DNA from: Dehalococcoidia bacterium
Lineage (GTDB): Bacteria > Chloroflexota > Dehalococcoidia > Bin125
Assembly: GCA_007571275.1 (NCBI GenBank)
Contig: RKRS01000255.1
Span: forward strand, 1-7,965
Length of the DNA: 7,965 nt
Direction: 5' to 3'
How positions within the stretch are numbered: position 1 is the first letter of the stretch; each line of letters begins with the position of its first letter. The notes under the pieces were generated by a model. It was not told the origin of the DNA. It was given only the letters and a program-made list of their open reading frames with translations, and did no database searches. Shown piece by piece: positions 1 through 5,495 of this stretch. Both the position numbers and the translations under genes were made by a program.

Positions 1-305
1 AGGGCGCGGCGTGGATAGCCCGCTCGTCCCCAGACCCGAAGCGCGTCCGCGTCGCTGGCCACGGCCAGCTTCTGAATAGTCGGAAACGCTGACATCCAGC
101 GGTCATAGATTTCGAGTACCCGCGACATCTGAGTCTGTTGCGCGCAGACCGCCGCAACCAGCGCGGCATATGGATCACGCGCGTTGCGCCAGGGAAACGG
201 CTGCTCGTGTTCGGCGTACCAATCCAGCAGCCGTTTGCGGATCGCGCCCAGACGCTGTGGCGACAGTGGACGCGGTAGCTCTGGCTCCTGGCGCTTCGCG
301 GCCAT
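1..305 (-). CDS. MutY-like HhH-GPD DNA glycosylase, N-terminal part (cut by window edge)
   Basis: The reverse strand reads an open frame of 101 codons from ATG at 305 to the window edge. Residues 26-30 (LLDWY), 36-40 (PFPWR), 43-46 (RDPY), 56-59 (QQTQ) and 89-97 (LRVWGRAGY) match, in order, the start of A/G-specific adenine glycosylase. That enzyme removes adenine mispaired with 8-oxoguanine in base excision repair. The helix-hairpin-helix, catalytic Asp and iron-sulfur cluster would lie beyond the edge and cannot be judged. The family's catalytic Glu (Glu37 in E. coli MutY, in the SEVMLQQTQ motif) aligns with Ala52 here, and the segment reads VAAVCAQQTQ. The protein may therefore be a diverged glycosylase with other chemistry, or inactive. 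It starts 5 nt after the preceding gene's stop with no clear Shine-Dalgarno, so it is probably translationally coupled. The family call is firm; the exact activity is not. Confidence 0.85.
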   Translation of the reverse strand, partial: MAAKRQEPELPRPLSPQRLGAIRKRLLDWYAEHEQPFPWRNARDPYAALVAAVCAQQTQMSRVLEIYDRWMSAFPTIQKLAVASDADALRVWGRAGYPRRA

Positions 306-310
306 CGCGC

Positions 311-604
311 TCAGGTCAGACCACACATATCGTCGTAACAGTCACGACCGACCGGCGTCACGTATACCCGGTAGCTGGCTTCCCCGACGTGAGTCAGATC
401 GATGAGACCATGCTCGACCAGCTTGGCCAGCACGCCGGGGTGATATCCCGTATGTCGCAGGGTCGGTCGAAAGACGAGCCCGTGCTCGGCAACTGCGTCC
501 TCGACGATGACTGGCTGTGGGTTCGGCGCATCCTGTAGCTCCATGAGGTCTTGCAGCATGGCGCAATGGTATTCATTCAGGCGGACGTGTCGGAACTGGA
601 TCAC
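311..604 (-). CDS. Small winged-helix-like protein, unknown function
   Basis: This 97-residue protein starts at a GTG that overlaps the stop of the HEPN gene by four bases (GTGA), which implies translational coupling. No Shine-Dalgarno precedes it. I do not recognise a named family. The second half looks like a winged helix-turn-helix: a helix at about 31-43, a recognition-helix-like stretch at 56-68 (PGVLAKLVEHGLI), and a beta wing at 77-89 (SYRVYVTPVGRDC). The 'GLI...YRVYVTP.GRD' pattern is typical of small DNA-binding winged-helix proteins, so it could be a transcriptional regulator of this cassette; that is inference. An alternative start is Met16 at 559. The neighbours are a HEPN gene upstream and a MutY-like gene 5 nt downstream. 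That the gene is real is well supported by tight packing on both sides. Confidence 0.7.
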   Translation of the reverse strand: MIQFRHVRLNEYHCAMLQDLMELQDAPNPQPVIVEDAVAEHGLVFRPTLRHTGYHPGVLAKLVEHGLIDLTHVGEASYRVYVTPVGRDCYDDMCGLT

Positions 605-1011
605 TGGTCGAGCGAATCAAGCCTGGTCGAGACGAACTGCAGTACGTCGCGCGCGATCTCGAGCGCGCGGCCAGAGTCCACCTGATCATAGACATCATGC
701 GGGACACCGCCAGGTAGACCGGTCGGATATCGGGTCGGGTGATAGTACTTGTCCAGTAACATCGCCACCGATTTGATCACGTCAAACGACTGGTCCAGCT
801 GCATCGCGTCTTCGCAGAGATCGGCCAGCGCATGTCCCCAGATATGATCGGCTCCGCGCGCGAACAGATAGCCCGCCACCGCCTTCTCTCCCGCCTGCTG
901 ACAGAGGAAGCAGGCAAGCGCGTGAAAGTCACCCGAGACGGCGTGCTCGGCCCCCGCCAGGTCGTGCTGCGCCTGCGCCAGCCAACGCTCCGACTCCGTC
1001 CGCCCGCTCAC
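601..1011 (-). CDS. HEPN domain protein (PF05168-like)
   Basis: This 136-residue all-helical protein has the HEPN layout. An N-terminal helix at 8-25 (ERWLAQAQHDLAGAEHA) is followed by the hallmark 'ACFLCQQAGEKAVAGYL' segment at 33-49, then GHALADL at 59-65, where the family usually has THDL. The C-terminus holds a TRYPTG segment (93-98) and a long helix at 113-131. HEPN proteins of this kind usually pair with a minimal nucleotidyltransferase, and many such pairs are toxin-antitoxin systems in which HEPN is an RNase toxin. The RNase motif Rx4-6H is not evident here: Arg52 is followed by His at +4 and +8 (three or seven residues between). The GTG start overlaps the MNT-like stop as GTGA and is preceded by GAGGTG at the right spacing. 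Family assignment is strong; toxin activity is uncertain. Confidence 0.88.
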   Translation of the reverse strand: MSGRTESERWLAQAQHDLAGAEHAVSGDFHALACFLCQQAGEKAVAGYLFARGADHIWGHALADLCEDAMQLDQSFDVIKSVAMLLDKYYHPTRYPTGLPGGVPHDVYDQVDSGRALEIARDVLQFVSTRLDSLDQ

Positions 1012-1346
1012 ACGATCACCTCATCGCTGAGGCTGGTCGCTTCGATGATCACCGGATCCGTGTTACTGCACTCGGCGAACTCCGCCGGCGTGTAGACGGT
1101 AAACGTTGTTCCCACCTGCGGGCGCAGATGGGTCTGGAAGAAGTCCGAGCGTCGATGAAACGGCTGCTCGGTCTCGTGGATGACCAACAGATGCAGCCCG
1201 GAATCAGGGGCAACCTGATCGCGCGCCAGGTCACCGGTCAGCCAGAAACGCTGGGCGCCCAACATACGCATCGAACCGGCGATACGCAGGAACTCCGCCT
1301 CCAGCTGTTGGCGACGATGCATGGCGAAGCCGAAGACCATGGGCAT
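1008..1346 (-). CDS. Degenerate MNT-type nucleotidyltransferase-like protein, partner of the HEPN protein
   Basis: This 112-residue protein has the size and fold pattern of a minimal nucleotidyltransferase (MNT) antitoxin: helix at 11-27, strand and loop at 33-55, and a later strand ending in VYTPAEF (84-90). In active members the loop reads GSxARG...DSDxDLLV. Here it reads TGDLARDQVAPDSGLHLLV at 37-55, so the GS serine is Asp39 and the two metal-binding aspartates are Gly50 and His52. The third Asp, normally about six residues before the TP of the last strand, is Thr. It probably cannot transfer nucleotides. MntA antitoxins AMPylate HEPN toxins; this one could act only by binding. It is the first gene of the coupled cassette. 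Met1 at 1346 is used; Met3 (1340) and Met9 are alternatives, as no strong Shine-Dalgarno is visible. Confidence 0.8.
   Translation of the reverse strand: MPMVFGFAMHRRQQLEAEFLRIAGSMRMLGAQRFWLTGDLARDQVAPDSGLHLLVIHETEQPFHRRSDFFQTHLRPQVGTTFTVYTPAEFAECSNTDPVIIEATSLSDEVIV
1017..1022 (-). promoter_or_regulatory. Ribosome binding site of the HEPN gene
   Basis: The minus strand reads GAGGTG followed by five bases and then the GTG start at 1011. The site lies inside the last codons of the MNT-like gene. It supports GTG as the true HEPN start, and so the four-base GTGA overlap. Confidence 0.6.
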
Positions 1347-1380
1347 CCATCGCCGCCGTTCCGCTGAGGCTTTGCTGAGA

Positions 1381-1409
1381 CGCTGTGTCCCCTCTCGAGG
1401 GACACAGCG
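1381..1409 (-). terminator. Perfect 11-bp hairpin after the NHL gene, possible terminator
   Basis: CGCTGTGTCCC (1381-1391) and GGGACACAGCG (1399-1409) are exact reverse complements around a 7-base loop. Read on the minus strand, the hairpin begins 12 bases after the NHL stop codon, and the MNT-like gene begins about 35 bases beyond it. No run of T follows in either direction, so it is not a textbook intrinsic terminator. It could be a leaky terminator, a 3' end stabiliser, or a divider between two transcription units. Confidence 0.5.
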
Positions 1410-1421
1410 CCTGATTGATGC

Positions 1422-2444
1422 CTAGGTTGTCGACAGCGTTGGCGCGCGGAGCTCAGCCATGATCTGGTTCTCGGTCAGCGCTTCCGCATCCTTCTTGAAG
1501 ATCTGGACGCGGTGGCTGCCGAAGTCGCAGATGTAGAGCCGACCCTCGTGATAGCGCACGCCCTGTGGGAAGCGCAGCCGCTTCTGCTCCTCCAGCGAGG
1601 TCATCTCGCGCAGTCTCAGCGTCTTCTGGTTGGCGCGGATGTACTCGCGACCCATCCGTGACAGCGTGGCCGCCCCCTTGAACGACTCCACATAACGCCC
1701 GCGATGGTCGTACATCACGACTCGATGCTTGTTACGCTCGGCGATGTAGAGGTCGCCGTGTTCGTCCACGGCGATGCCGCACGGTCGCTGCACTTCATAG
1801 CCCGGCCGCGTGCCGAAGTCCATGATGTGCTCGCCCGACGCGCTCAGCTTCTGCACGCGGTCATTACGCCAGTCTGAGATGTACATGTCGCCTGCGGAGT
1901 CGAACGTGATGCCCCACGGCATGTTGAACTGAGCAGGGCCATCGCCATGCTCGCCAAAGCCACCCAACAGTTCGCCATCTGGTGAGAACTGCTGGATCCG
2001 ATGATTCTGGGTATCAACGATCCAGACATTGCCGTCGGCGTCGAAGGCCATGCCGGACGGACGGTCCAGTTGCCCAGGCTCGGAGCCGTGCTCACCCCAC
2101 TGATTCAGCTTCTCACCCTCAGGCGAGTAGGTGGTGACGCTGTGCGTTCCCTCGTCCAGCACGTGCAGATTGCCGTCGTCGGTGCGCAACAGGGCGACGG
2201 GCCAGATGTGGCCCGTGTCGGCCATCGTGCCCAGATCGCCGTGTGTCAGGTCGTCACCGAGCTCATCGTCGGTCTTCAGCGAGACCATGCGGATGTTCCC
2301 TCCGACGCCAAGCTCGGTGCGGCCAACCACATAGATGCGGTCGTCGCCGATGGCGATATCAACGGGGAACGTCGTCACGCGGCGCATGCCGAGCACGCGC
2401 TCGTAGGGGTAGCCGCAGCGCAGCATCGCGTGTGGGAATGCCAT
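1422..2444 (-). CDS. NHL-repeat beta-propeller protein
   Basis: This 340-residue protein consists almost entirely of NHL-type blades. Clear repeats lie at about 79-108 (WPVALLRTDDGNLHVLDEG), 127-153 (DRPSGMAFDADGNVWIVDT), 175-200 (NMPWGITFDSAGDMYISDW), 220-245 (RPCGIAVDEHGDLYIAERN) and 291-316 (RFPQGVRYHEGRLYICDFG). A weaker one at about 23-46 gives six blades. NHL propellers are binding platforms for proteins, RNA or ligands, or occasionally lyases; nothing here fixes the ligand. Between the last two blades, residues 256-290 form a charged, probably helical insertion. There is no signal peptide or membrane segment, so it is probably cytoplasmic. GGAGGT lies 5 nt before the ATG. It is the last gene of the DUF1800-DUF1501-NHL run, 121 nt after DUF1501, with a stem-loop repeat in that gap. 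Confidence 0.92.
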   Translation of the reverse strand: MAFPHAMLRCGYPYERVLGMRRVTTFPVDIAIGDDRIYVVGRTELGVGGNIRMVSLKTDDELGDDLTHGDLGTMADTGHIWPVALLRTDDGNLHVLDEGTHSVTTYSPEGEKLNQWGEHGSEPGQLDRPSGMAFDADGNVWIVDTQNHRIQQFSPDGELLGGFGEHGDGPAQFNMPWGITFDSAGDMYISDWRNDRVQKLSASGEHIMDFGTRPGYEVQRPCGIAVDEHGDLYIAERNKHRVVMYDHRGRYVESFKGAATLSRMGREYIRANQKTLRLREMTSLEEQKRLRFPQGVRYHEGRLYICDFGSHRVQIFKKDAEALTENQIMAELRAPTLSTT

Positions 2445-2449
2445 GTCGT

Positions 2450-2455
2450 ACCTCC
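2450..2455 (-). promoter_or_regulatory. Strong Shine-Dalgarno of the NHL gene
   Basis: The minus strand reads GGAGGT, then five bases, then ATG at 2444. This is a near-perfect anti-16S match and fixes the NHL start. It is stronger than the site in front of the DUF1501 gene. Confidence 0.75.
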
Positions 2456-2479
2456 GGGGCTTCCAGCGTGTCGCGAGCG

Positions 2480-2522
2480 GCCCCCTCAGTCGCTCCGCGA
2501 CAGCTCCCCCAGCGGGGGAGCG
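2480..2522 (+). repeat. Dispersed double stem-loop repeat, copy 3
   Basis: The copy starts GCCCCCTCAG and contains two adjacent perfect hairpins: GTCGC/GCGAC (2489-2493 with 2497-2501, loop TCC) and GCTCCCCC/GGGGGAGC (2503-2510 with 2514-2521, loop AGC). The same opening block and second hairpin recur at 5386-5425, and a related copy lies inverted at 5315-5357. It sits between the DUF1501 stop and the NHL start. There, the transcript could fold as an attenuator or as a stabiliser of the upstream message. A further GGCGGGAGCC at 2533-2542 resembles sequence flanking the copy at 5315. Confidence 0.75.
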
Positions 2523-2565
2523 CTATTCCAGACTCTCCTGTTGGCGGGAGCCGTATGAATGAGAT

Positions 2566-3729
2566 CTAGTTCGTCAGCATCGTCCGTGCGAACGGGTGTA
2601 CCTGTTCGAAGTCGCCTACGACGATCTCCTCCGGCTCAACACCCATCCACTGCTCGAGCATGGTGCCATAGATACCGCGGAAGTCGACCGTGTGTTGCAG
2701 GTCTTCGCCGTTGAGCCAGTCCTGCGGGGCAATCGACGGGTACTCGGCGTAGAGGCCGCCGTTGACGTGCTCGCCAATGATGAACGCGCCACCGCCGGAA
2801 CCATGGTCAGTGCCTGAGCCGTTGTCCTTCATCCGCCGACCGAACTCCGTGAAGACCAGGATCGCCACTTCCTCGGCCGCATCATGCTCGCGCAGGTCGG
2901 TCATGAAGTCGTCGAGCGCGCCCGTCATATCACGCAGGAGGCCCGGGTGAACCGGCGGTTGGTGCGAGTGTGTGTCGTAGCCGATGTGGTTGGTGTAGAA
3001 GACGCGCGCGCCCAGCCCGGCGGTGTGAATCCGAGCGACGTCGCGCAACGCCTTGGCGATCGGGTTAGCGCCGTACTCGACCGATGACTCATACATGCCA
3101 GGCACCGTGGACAGCATGTTGGCGCCGGCCAGCGAGTCGATGCCGGTCTGACGCAGGTAATCCATGACCATGCCCGCGCCGACGGCCGGCGTGTACATCC
3201 GCTTGAAGATGGCGAGGTCGCGGTTGCGATCCTCTTCGGCCTGGATGTCGGGCATCAGGCCGTAGTTATCGAGATCGCCGACGGAGGTAGCGGTGACGCC
3301 CGGAGCGGCCATCGCTCGTGGTAGACCACGACCGATGTTGACGCCAGTCAGCGGATTCTCCGAATGCGGATCGAGCCGTTGGATCAGTTTGGCGACCCAG
3401 CCTTCGGTCGAGATGCGGTCCGGTTCGCAGGTGTGCAAGATGTCCATGCCGCGGAAGTGCGAGCGCGATGAGTTGGGATAGCCGATCCCCTGGATCACCG
3501 CGACGTCGCCGGCGTCATACATGTTCTTCAGTCGCTCGGCCGCAGGGTTGAAGCCAAGCTCGTCGCTGATCGGCAGTACCTCATCCTGGGGAATGCCCAC
3601 GAGCGGTCGCGCGTCGTAGTAATGCCCCTGGTTGTACGGGATCAGCGTGTTCATGAAGTCGTTCCCGCCCGAAAGCTGGACGATCACGAGGACGGGATCC
3701 TTCTGTTCTGTGTGTCCGTTGCCGCTCAT
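2566..3729 (-). CDS. DUF1501 family protein (alkaline phosphatase/sulfatase-like fold)
   Basis: This 387-residue protein spans a full DUF1501 domain. The family hallmarks are in order: VQLSGGNDFMNTLIPY at 17-32, NSSRSHF at 86-92, GYDTHSHQ at 250-257, FTEFGRRMKDNGSGTDHG at 293-310 and VDFRGIYGTML at 348-358. DUF1501 is related to the alkaline phosphatase/sulfatase superfamily. Asp24, Ser/His in 87-91, Asp252, His254, Asp308 and His309 are the likely metal or substrate positions; this is by analogy, and no reaction is known to me. Many family members carry an N-terminal Tat signal. This one does not: the domain begins by residue 13, and an in-frame TAA at 3748-3750 lies six codons before the ATG, so no longer start exists. 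It follows DUF1800 by 43 nt, its usual neighbour. Only a weak Shine-Dalgarno (around AACGGAAC) precedes it. Confidence 0.92.
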   Translation of the reverse strand: MSGNGHTEQKDPVLVIVQLSGGNDFMNTLIPYNQGHYYDARPLVGIPQDEVLPISDELGFNPAAERLKNMYDAGDVAVIQGIGYPNSSRSHFRGMDILHTCEPDRISTEGWVAKLIQRLDPHSENPLTGVNIGRGLPRAMAAPGVTATSVGDLDNYGLMPDIQAEEDRNRDLAIFKRMYTPAVGAGMVMDYLRQTGIDSLAGANMLSTVPGMYESSVEYGANPIAKALRDVARIHTAGLGARVFYTNHIGYDTHSHQPPVHPGLLRDMTGALDDFMTDLREHDAAEEVAILVFTEFGRRMKDNGSGTDHGSGGGAFIIGEHVNGGLYAEYPSIAPQDWLNGEDLQHTVDFRGIYGTMLEQWMGVEPEEIVVGDFEQVHPFARTMLTN

Positions 3730-3772
3730 GAAGTTGTTCCGTTTCCGTTAGTCGCTGAGAACGTCGTGGTGC

Positions 3773-5170
3773 CTAGGCAAACTGGTACTCGGGTGAGGCG
3801 ATCACTAGGCGCAACGCCTGTGCAGCGCGCTTGCCGGTTGACTCGATCGCTTCCTCGTCGTCGAACGAGAGCGCGCCGCCCTCGGAGGCTGCGTCGAGTA
3901 GCGCCGCCCGCGTGTTGTCCGAGACTTCCAGCGGGCCGGCGAAGTCGAGCGTCGCCTCAACCAGTTCTTCGGGACTGCTTACGCCGCGCTCCTGGAGTCG
4001 GCTGACCAGCTCCTGTACGCCCGGCGTCGATGGATCGGAGACAAGCTTGGATGCGAAGTTGATCCGCTCCATCAGCGTGCCGCCGTCGATCCACTCCTTG
4101 CCCGTGTGCCAGCCTTCGACTGAGGGCGGGTCCATCAGGCTCTGACCCATGGCGCCCATCGTCATATGCAGGTTCCACATCTCAGGCTGGGGCATGCTCA
4201 GCTTGCCCGAGAGCTTGTATGCGCCTGCGACCCACTCCGCCGGGCACTTGACGCGCTGGTAACGGGCCTCTTTGAACCACTCGGCGTTGAACAGCACGCG
4301 CATCACGGCGCGCAGGTCGCCGTCAGACTCCATAAAGGCGGAGGCCAGCTCGGCCACTGCCTCGGGGTTGCCCGGTTCGGTCACTGACCAGGCCGAGACG
4401 CCGGGCTCGTCCTTGACGAAGAAGTTGTAGAGGTGTCGACCGATGAAGCGACCAGTGGCGGGCTGCTGGACGATGATGTCAATGATGTCGTCGCCATTGA
4501 ACGCGCCCGTTTGACCGAGGAACTCTTTCTCCGAGTCGTCGTGCAGATCGTCGCGGTAGACGAAGCGGGCCGGGTAGCCGCCATGCGGGTAGAGCGGAAT
4601 CGGTTGCTCGAAAGTCCAGCCGGTGAAGCTGTAGGCGGCGGCCTTGATGTCGTCCTCGGTGTAGTTGCCGACACCCATCGAGAACAGCTCGAGCAGTTCG
4701 CGCCCATAGTTCTCGTTCGGCGCGCCCTTGACCGATTCAACGTTGTCCAGCCAGAAGATCATCAGCGGGTCCCGCGACAGCTCGAGCAACAGCACGCGCA
4801 TGTTGGCGAGCCCGTACTCGCGGAACATCTGGATGTGTACCGGCATCGACGGTCCGTGCTCTGACTTGAACCAGGCCGTCGCGAATACGTGGTGCCAGAA
4901 CAGCGCCATCTTCTCCCGCAAGGGCGAATCAGAGTTCGCCATCCAGTAGATCCAGCGCCCGCTCCAAGGCCACGGCGTGTCGGAGTTGGCCAGCGCCGGG
5001 AAGTAGCGGAAGACGAGATCATCGTCGCCCTCGTCCAGGGTTGGGTTGATCAGGTCCTCGACGATTTCGGCGTACGGTCGTTTGGCCAGCTCGTCCAGCT
5101 CAGCGGGAGTCACGCCGGCTCCGGCGCGACGCATCAGATGGGCGACCAGCGCTCGTTGGTCGTCAAACAT
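3773..5170 (-). CDS. DUF1800 family protein
   Basis: This 465-residue protein starts at the ATG at 5170 (MFDDQRALVAHLMRRAGAG). DUF1800 landmarks run throughout: LMRRAGAGVTPAEL at 12-25, PLREKMALFWHHVFAT at 83-98, NMRVLLLELSRDPLMIFWLD at 123-142, NENYGRELLELFSMGVGNYT at 152-171 and AYSFTGWTF at 179-187. FIGRHLYNFFV follows at 242-252 and PPSVEGWHTGKEW at 348-360. The function is unknown; the domain is strongly associated with DUF1501, its neighbour here. The frame stays open upstream to an ATG at 5341, but those 57 residues come from non-coding and repeat DNA and show no family similarity or signal peptide. GGAGAGGT before 5170 supports the shorter start. The protein is probably cytoplasmic. 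It is the first gene of the minus-strand operon. Confidence 0.93.
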   Translation of the reverse strand: MFDDQRALVAHLMRRAGAGVTPAELDELAKRPYAEIVEDLINPTLDEGDDDLVFRYFPALANSDTPWPWSGRWIYWMANSDSPLREKMALFWHHVFATAWFKSEHGPSMPVHIQMFREYGLANMRVLLLELSRDPLMIFWLDNVESVKGAPNENYGRELLELFSMGVGNYTEDDIKAAAYSFTGWTFEQPIPLYPHGGYPARFVYRDDLHDDSEKEFLGQTGAFNGDDIIDIIVQQPATGRFIGRHLYNFFVKDEPGVSAWSVTEPGNPEAVAELASAFMESDGDLRAVMRVLFNAEWFKEARYQRVKCPAEWVAGAYKLSGKLSMPQPEMWNLHMTMGAMGQSLMDPPSVEGWHTGKEWIDGGTLMERINFASKLVSDPSTPGVQELVSRLQERGVSSPEELVEATLDFAGPLEVSDNTRAALLDAASEGGALSFDDEEAIESTGKRAAQALRLVIASPEYQFA

Positions 5171-5177
5171 ATGGGAT

Positions 5178-5185
5178 ACCTCTCC
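5178..5185 (-). promoter_or_regulatory. Ribosome binding site that sets the DUF1800 start
   Basis: The minus strand reads GGAGAGGT followed by seven bases and ATG at 5170. This supports the 465-residue start over the 522-residue open frame that begins at 5341. Confidence 0.65.
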
Positions 5186-5247
5186 ACAATCGTCCGAATG
5201 CGCGGATACGGAAAGTCTCTCAAGCCCACGCAGGACTCTACATGTGC

Positions 5248-5253
5248 AATATA
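5248..5253 (-). promoter_or_regulatory. Possible -10 box for the DUF1800 operon
   Basis: The minus strand reads TATATT in an otherwise GC-rich region, about 78 bases before the DUF1800 start. A CTGACA lies upstream but only 13 bases away, too short for a standard spacer. This is a weak guess from composition. Confidence 0.25.
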
Positions 5254-5314
5254 GGACATACGGAGTTGTCAGGTTGCAGCGCTTCCCTCCGCAGAGGAAA
5301 CTCATATGGCTTCT

Positions 5315-5357
5315 CGCTTCCCCTTTGGGGGAAGCTGTCACGAAGCAGCTGAAGGTG
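5315..5357 (-). repeat. Dispersed stem-loop repeat, copy 1 (inverted)
   Basis: Read on the minus strand, this copy contains GACAGCTTCCCCC, then AAAGGGGAAGCG, with GCTTCCCC pairing GGGGAAGC (5316-5323 with 5328-5335). A CTTCAG block on its 5' side corresponds to CCTCAG in the other copies. It faces copy 2 (5386-5425) in opposite orientation, about 28 bases away. The pair could fold into one longer cruciform or RNA structure. Confidence 0.7.
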
Positions 5358-5385
5358 GCTCCCGCAAAATGAGTGAAGCGGGGAA

Positions 5386-5425
5386 GCCCCCTCAGCCTGT
5401 CGGCAGCTCCCCCAGAGGGGGAGCG
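5386..5425 (+). repeat. Dispersed stem-loop repeat, copy 2
   Basis: The copy reads GCCCCCTCAG, a small GCC/GGC hairpin, then GCTCCCCC (5406-5413) pairing GGGGGAGC (5417-5424) around an AGA loop. Its first ten bases and the CAGCTCCCCCAG block are identical to copy 3 at 2480-2522. The sequence is fully open in the frame of the downstream gene, which makes a false N-terminal extension. Confidence 0.75.
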
Positions 5426-5450
5426 GAGGGAGAAGATCGCTTCTCATCGC

Positions 5451-5456
5451 TATACT
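5451..5456 (+). promoter_or_regulatory. Possible -10 box for the 584-residue protein gene
   Basis: TATACT matches the TATAAT consensus at five of six bases and lies 45 bases before the ATG at 5502, just downstream of repeat copy 2. No good -35 hexamer is present at 16-18 bases upstream, so the call rests on the -10 alone. Confidence 0.35.
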
Positions 5457-5491
5457 GCGCAGCAAGACCAGCAATACCCCATCCAGCGCCT

Positions 5492-5495
5492 GGAG
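5492..5495 (+). promoter_or_regulatory. Ribosome binding site that sets the start at 5502
   Basis: GGAG lies six bases before the ATG at 5502. The earlier in-frame ATG at 5373 falls just before repeat copy 2 and has no such site at the right spacing. Confidence 0.6.

Noticed and set aside
170..538. 122-residue open frame on the plus strand
   Set aside because: It is antisense to the MutY-like and winged-helix-like genes, whose homology and tight spacing are convincing on the other strand.
1381..1409. Textbook rho-independent terminator
   Set aside because: The stem is perfect but no T-run follows on either strand, so only a possible terminator is claimed.
2479..2545. CRISPR-like repeat
   Set aside because: The three copies are imperfect, in both orientations and far apart, with no regular spacers or cas genes. 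They fit an intergenic stem-loop repeat instead.
2001..2558. 185-residue open frame on the plus strand
   Set aside because: It is antisense to the clear NHL propeller gene and runs into the repeat. It has no family similarity or ribosome binding site.
5315..5425. Inverted repeats as ends of an insertion sequence
   Set aside because: The copies are only about 28 bases apart, with no transposase gene between or near them.
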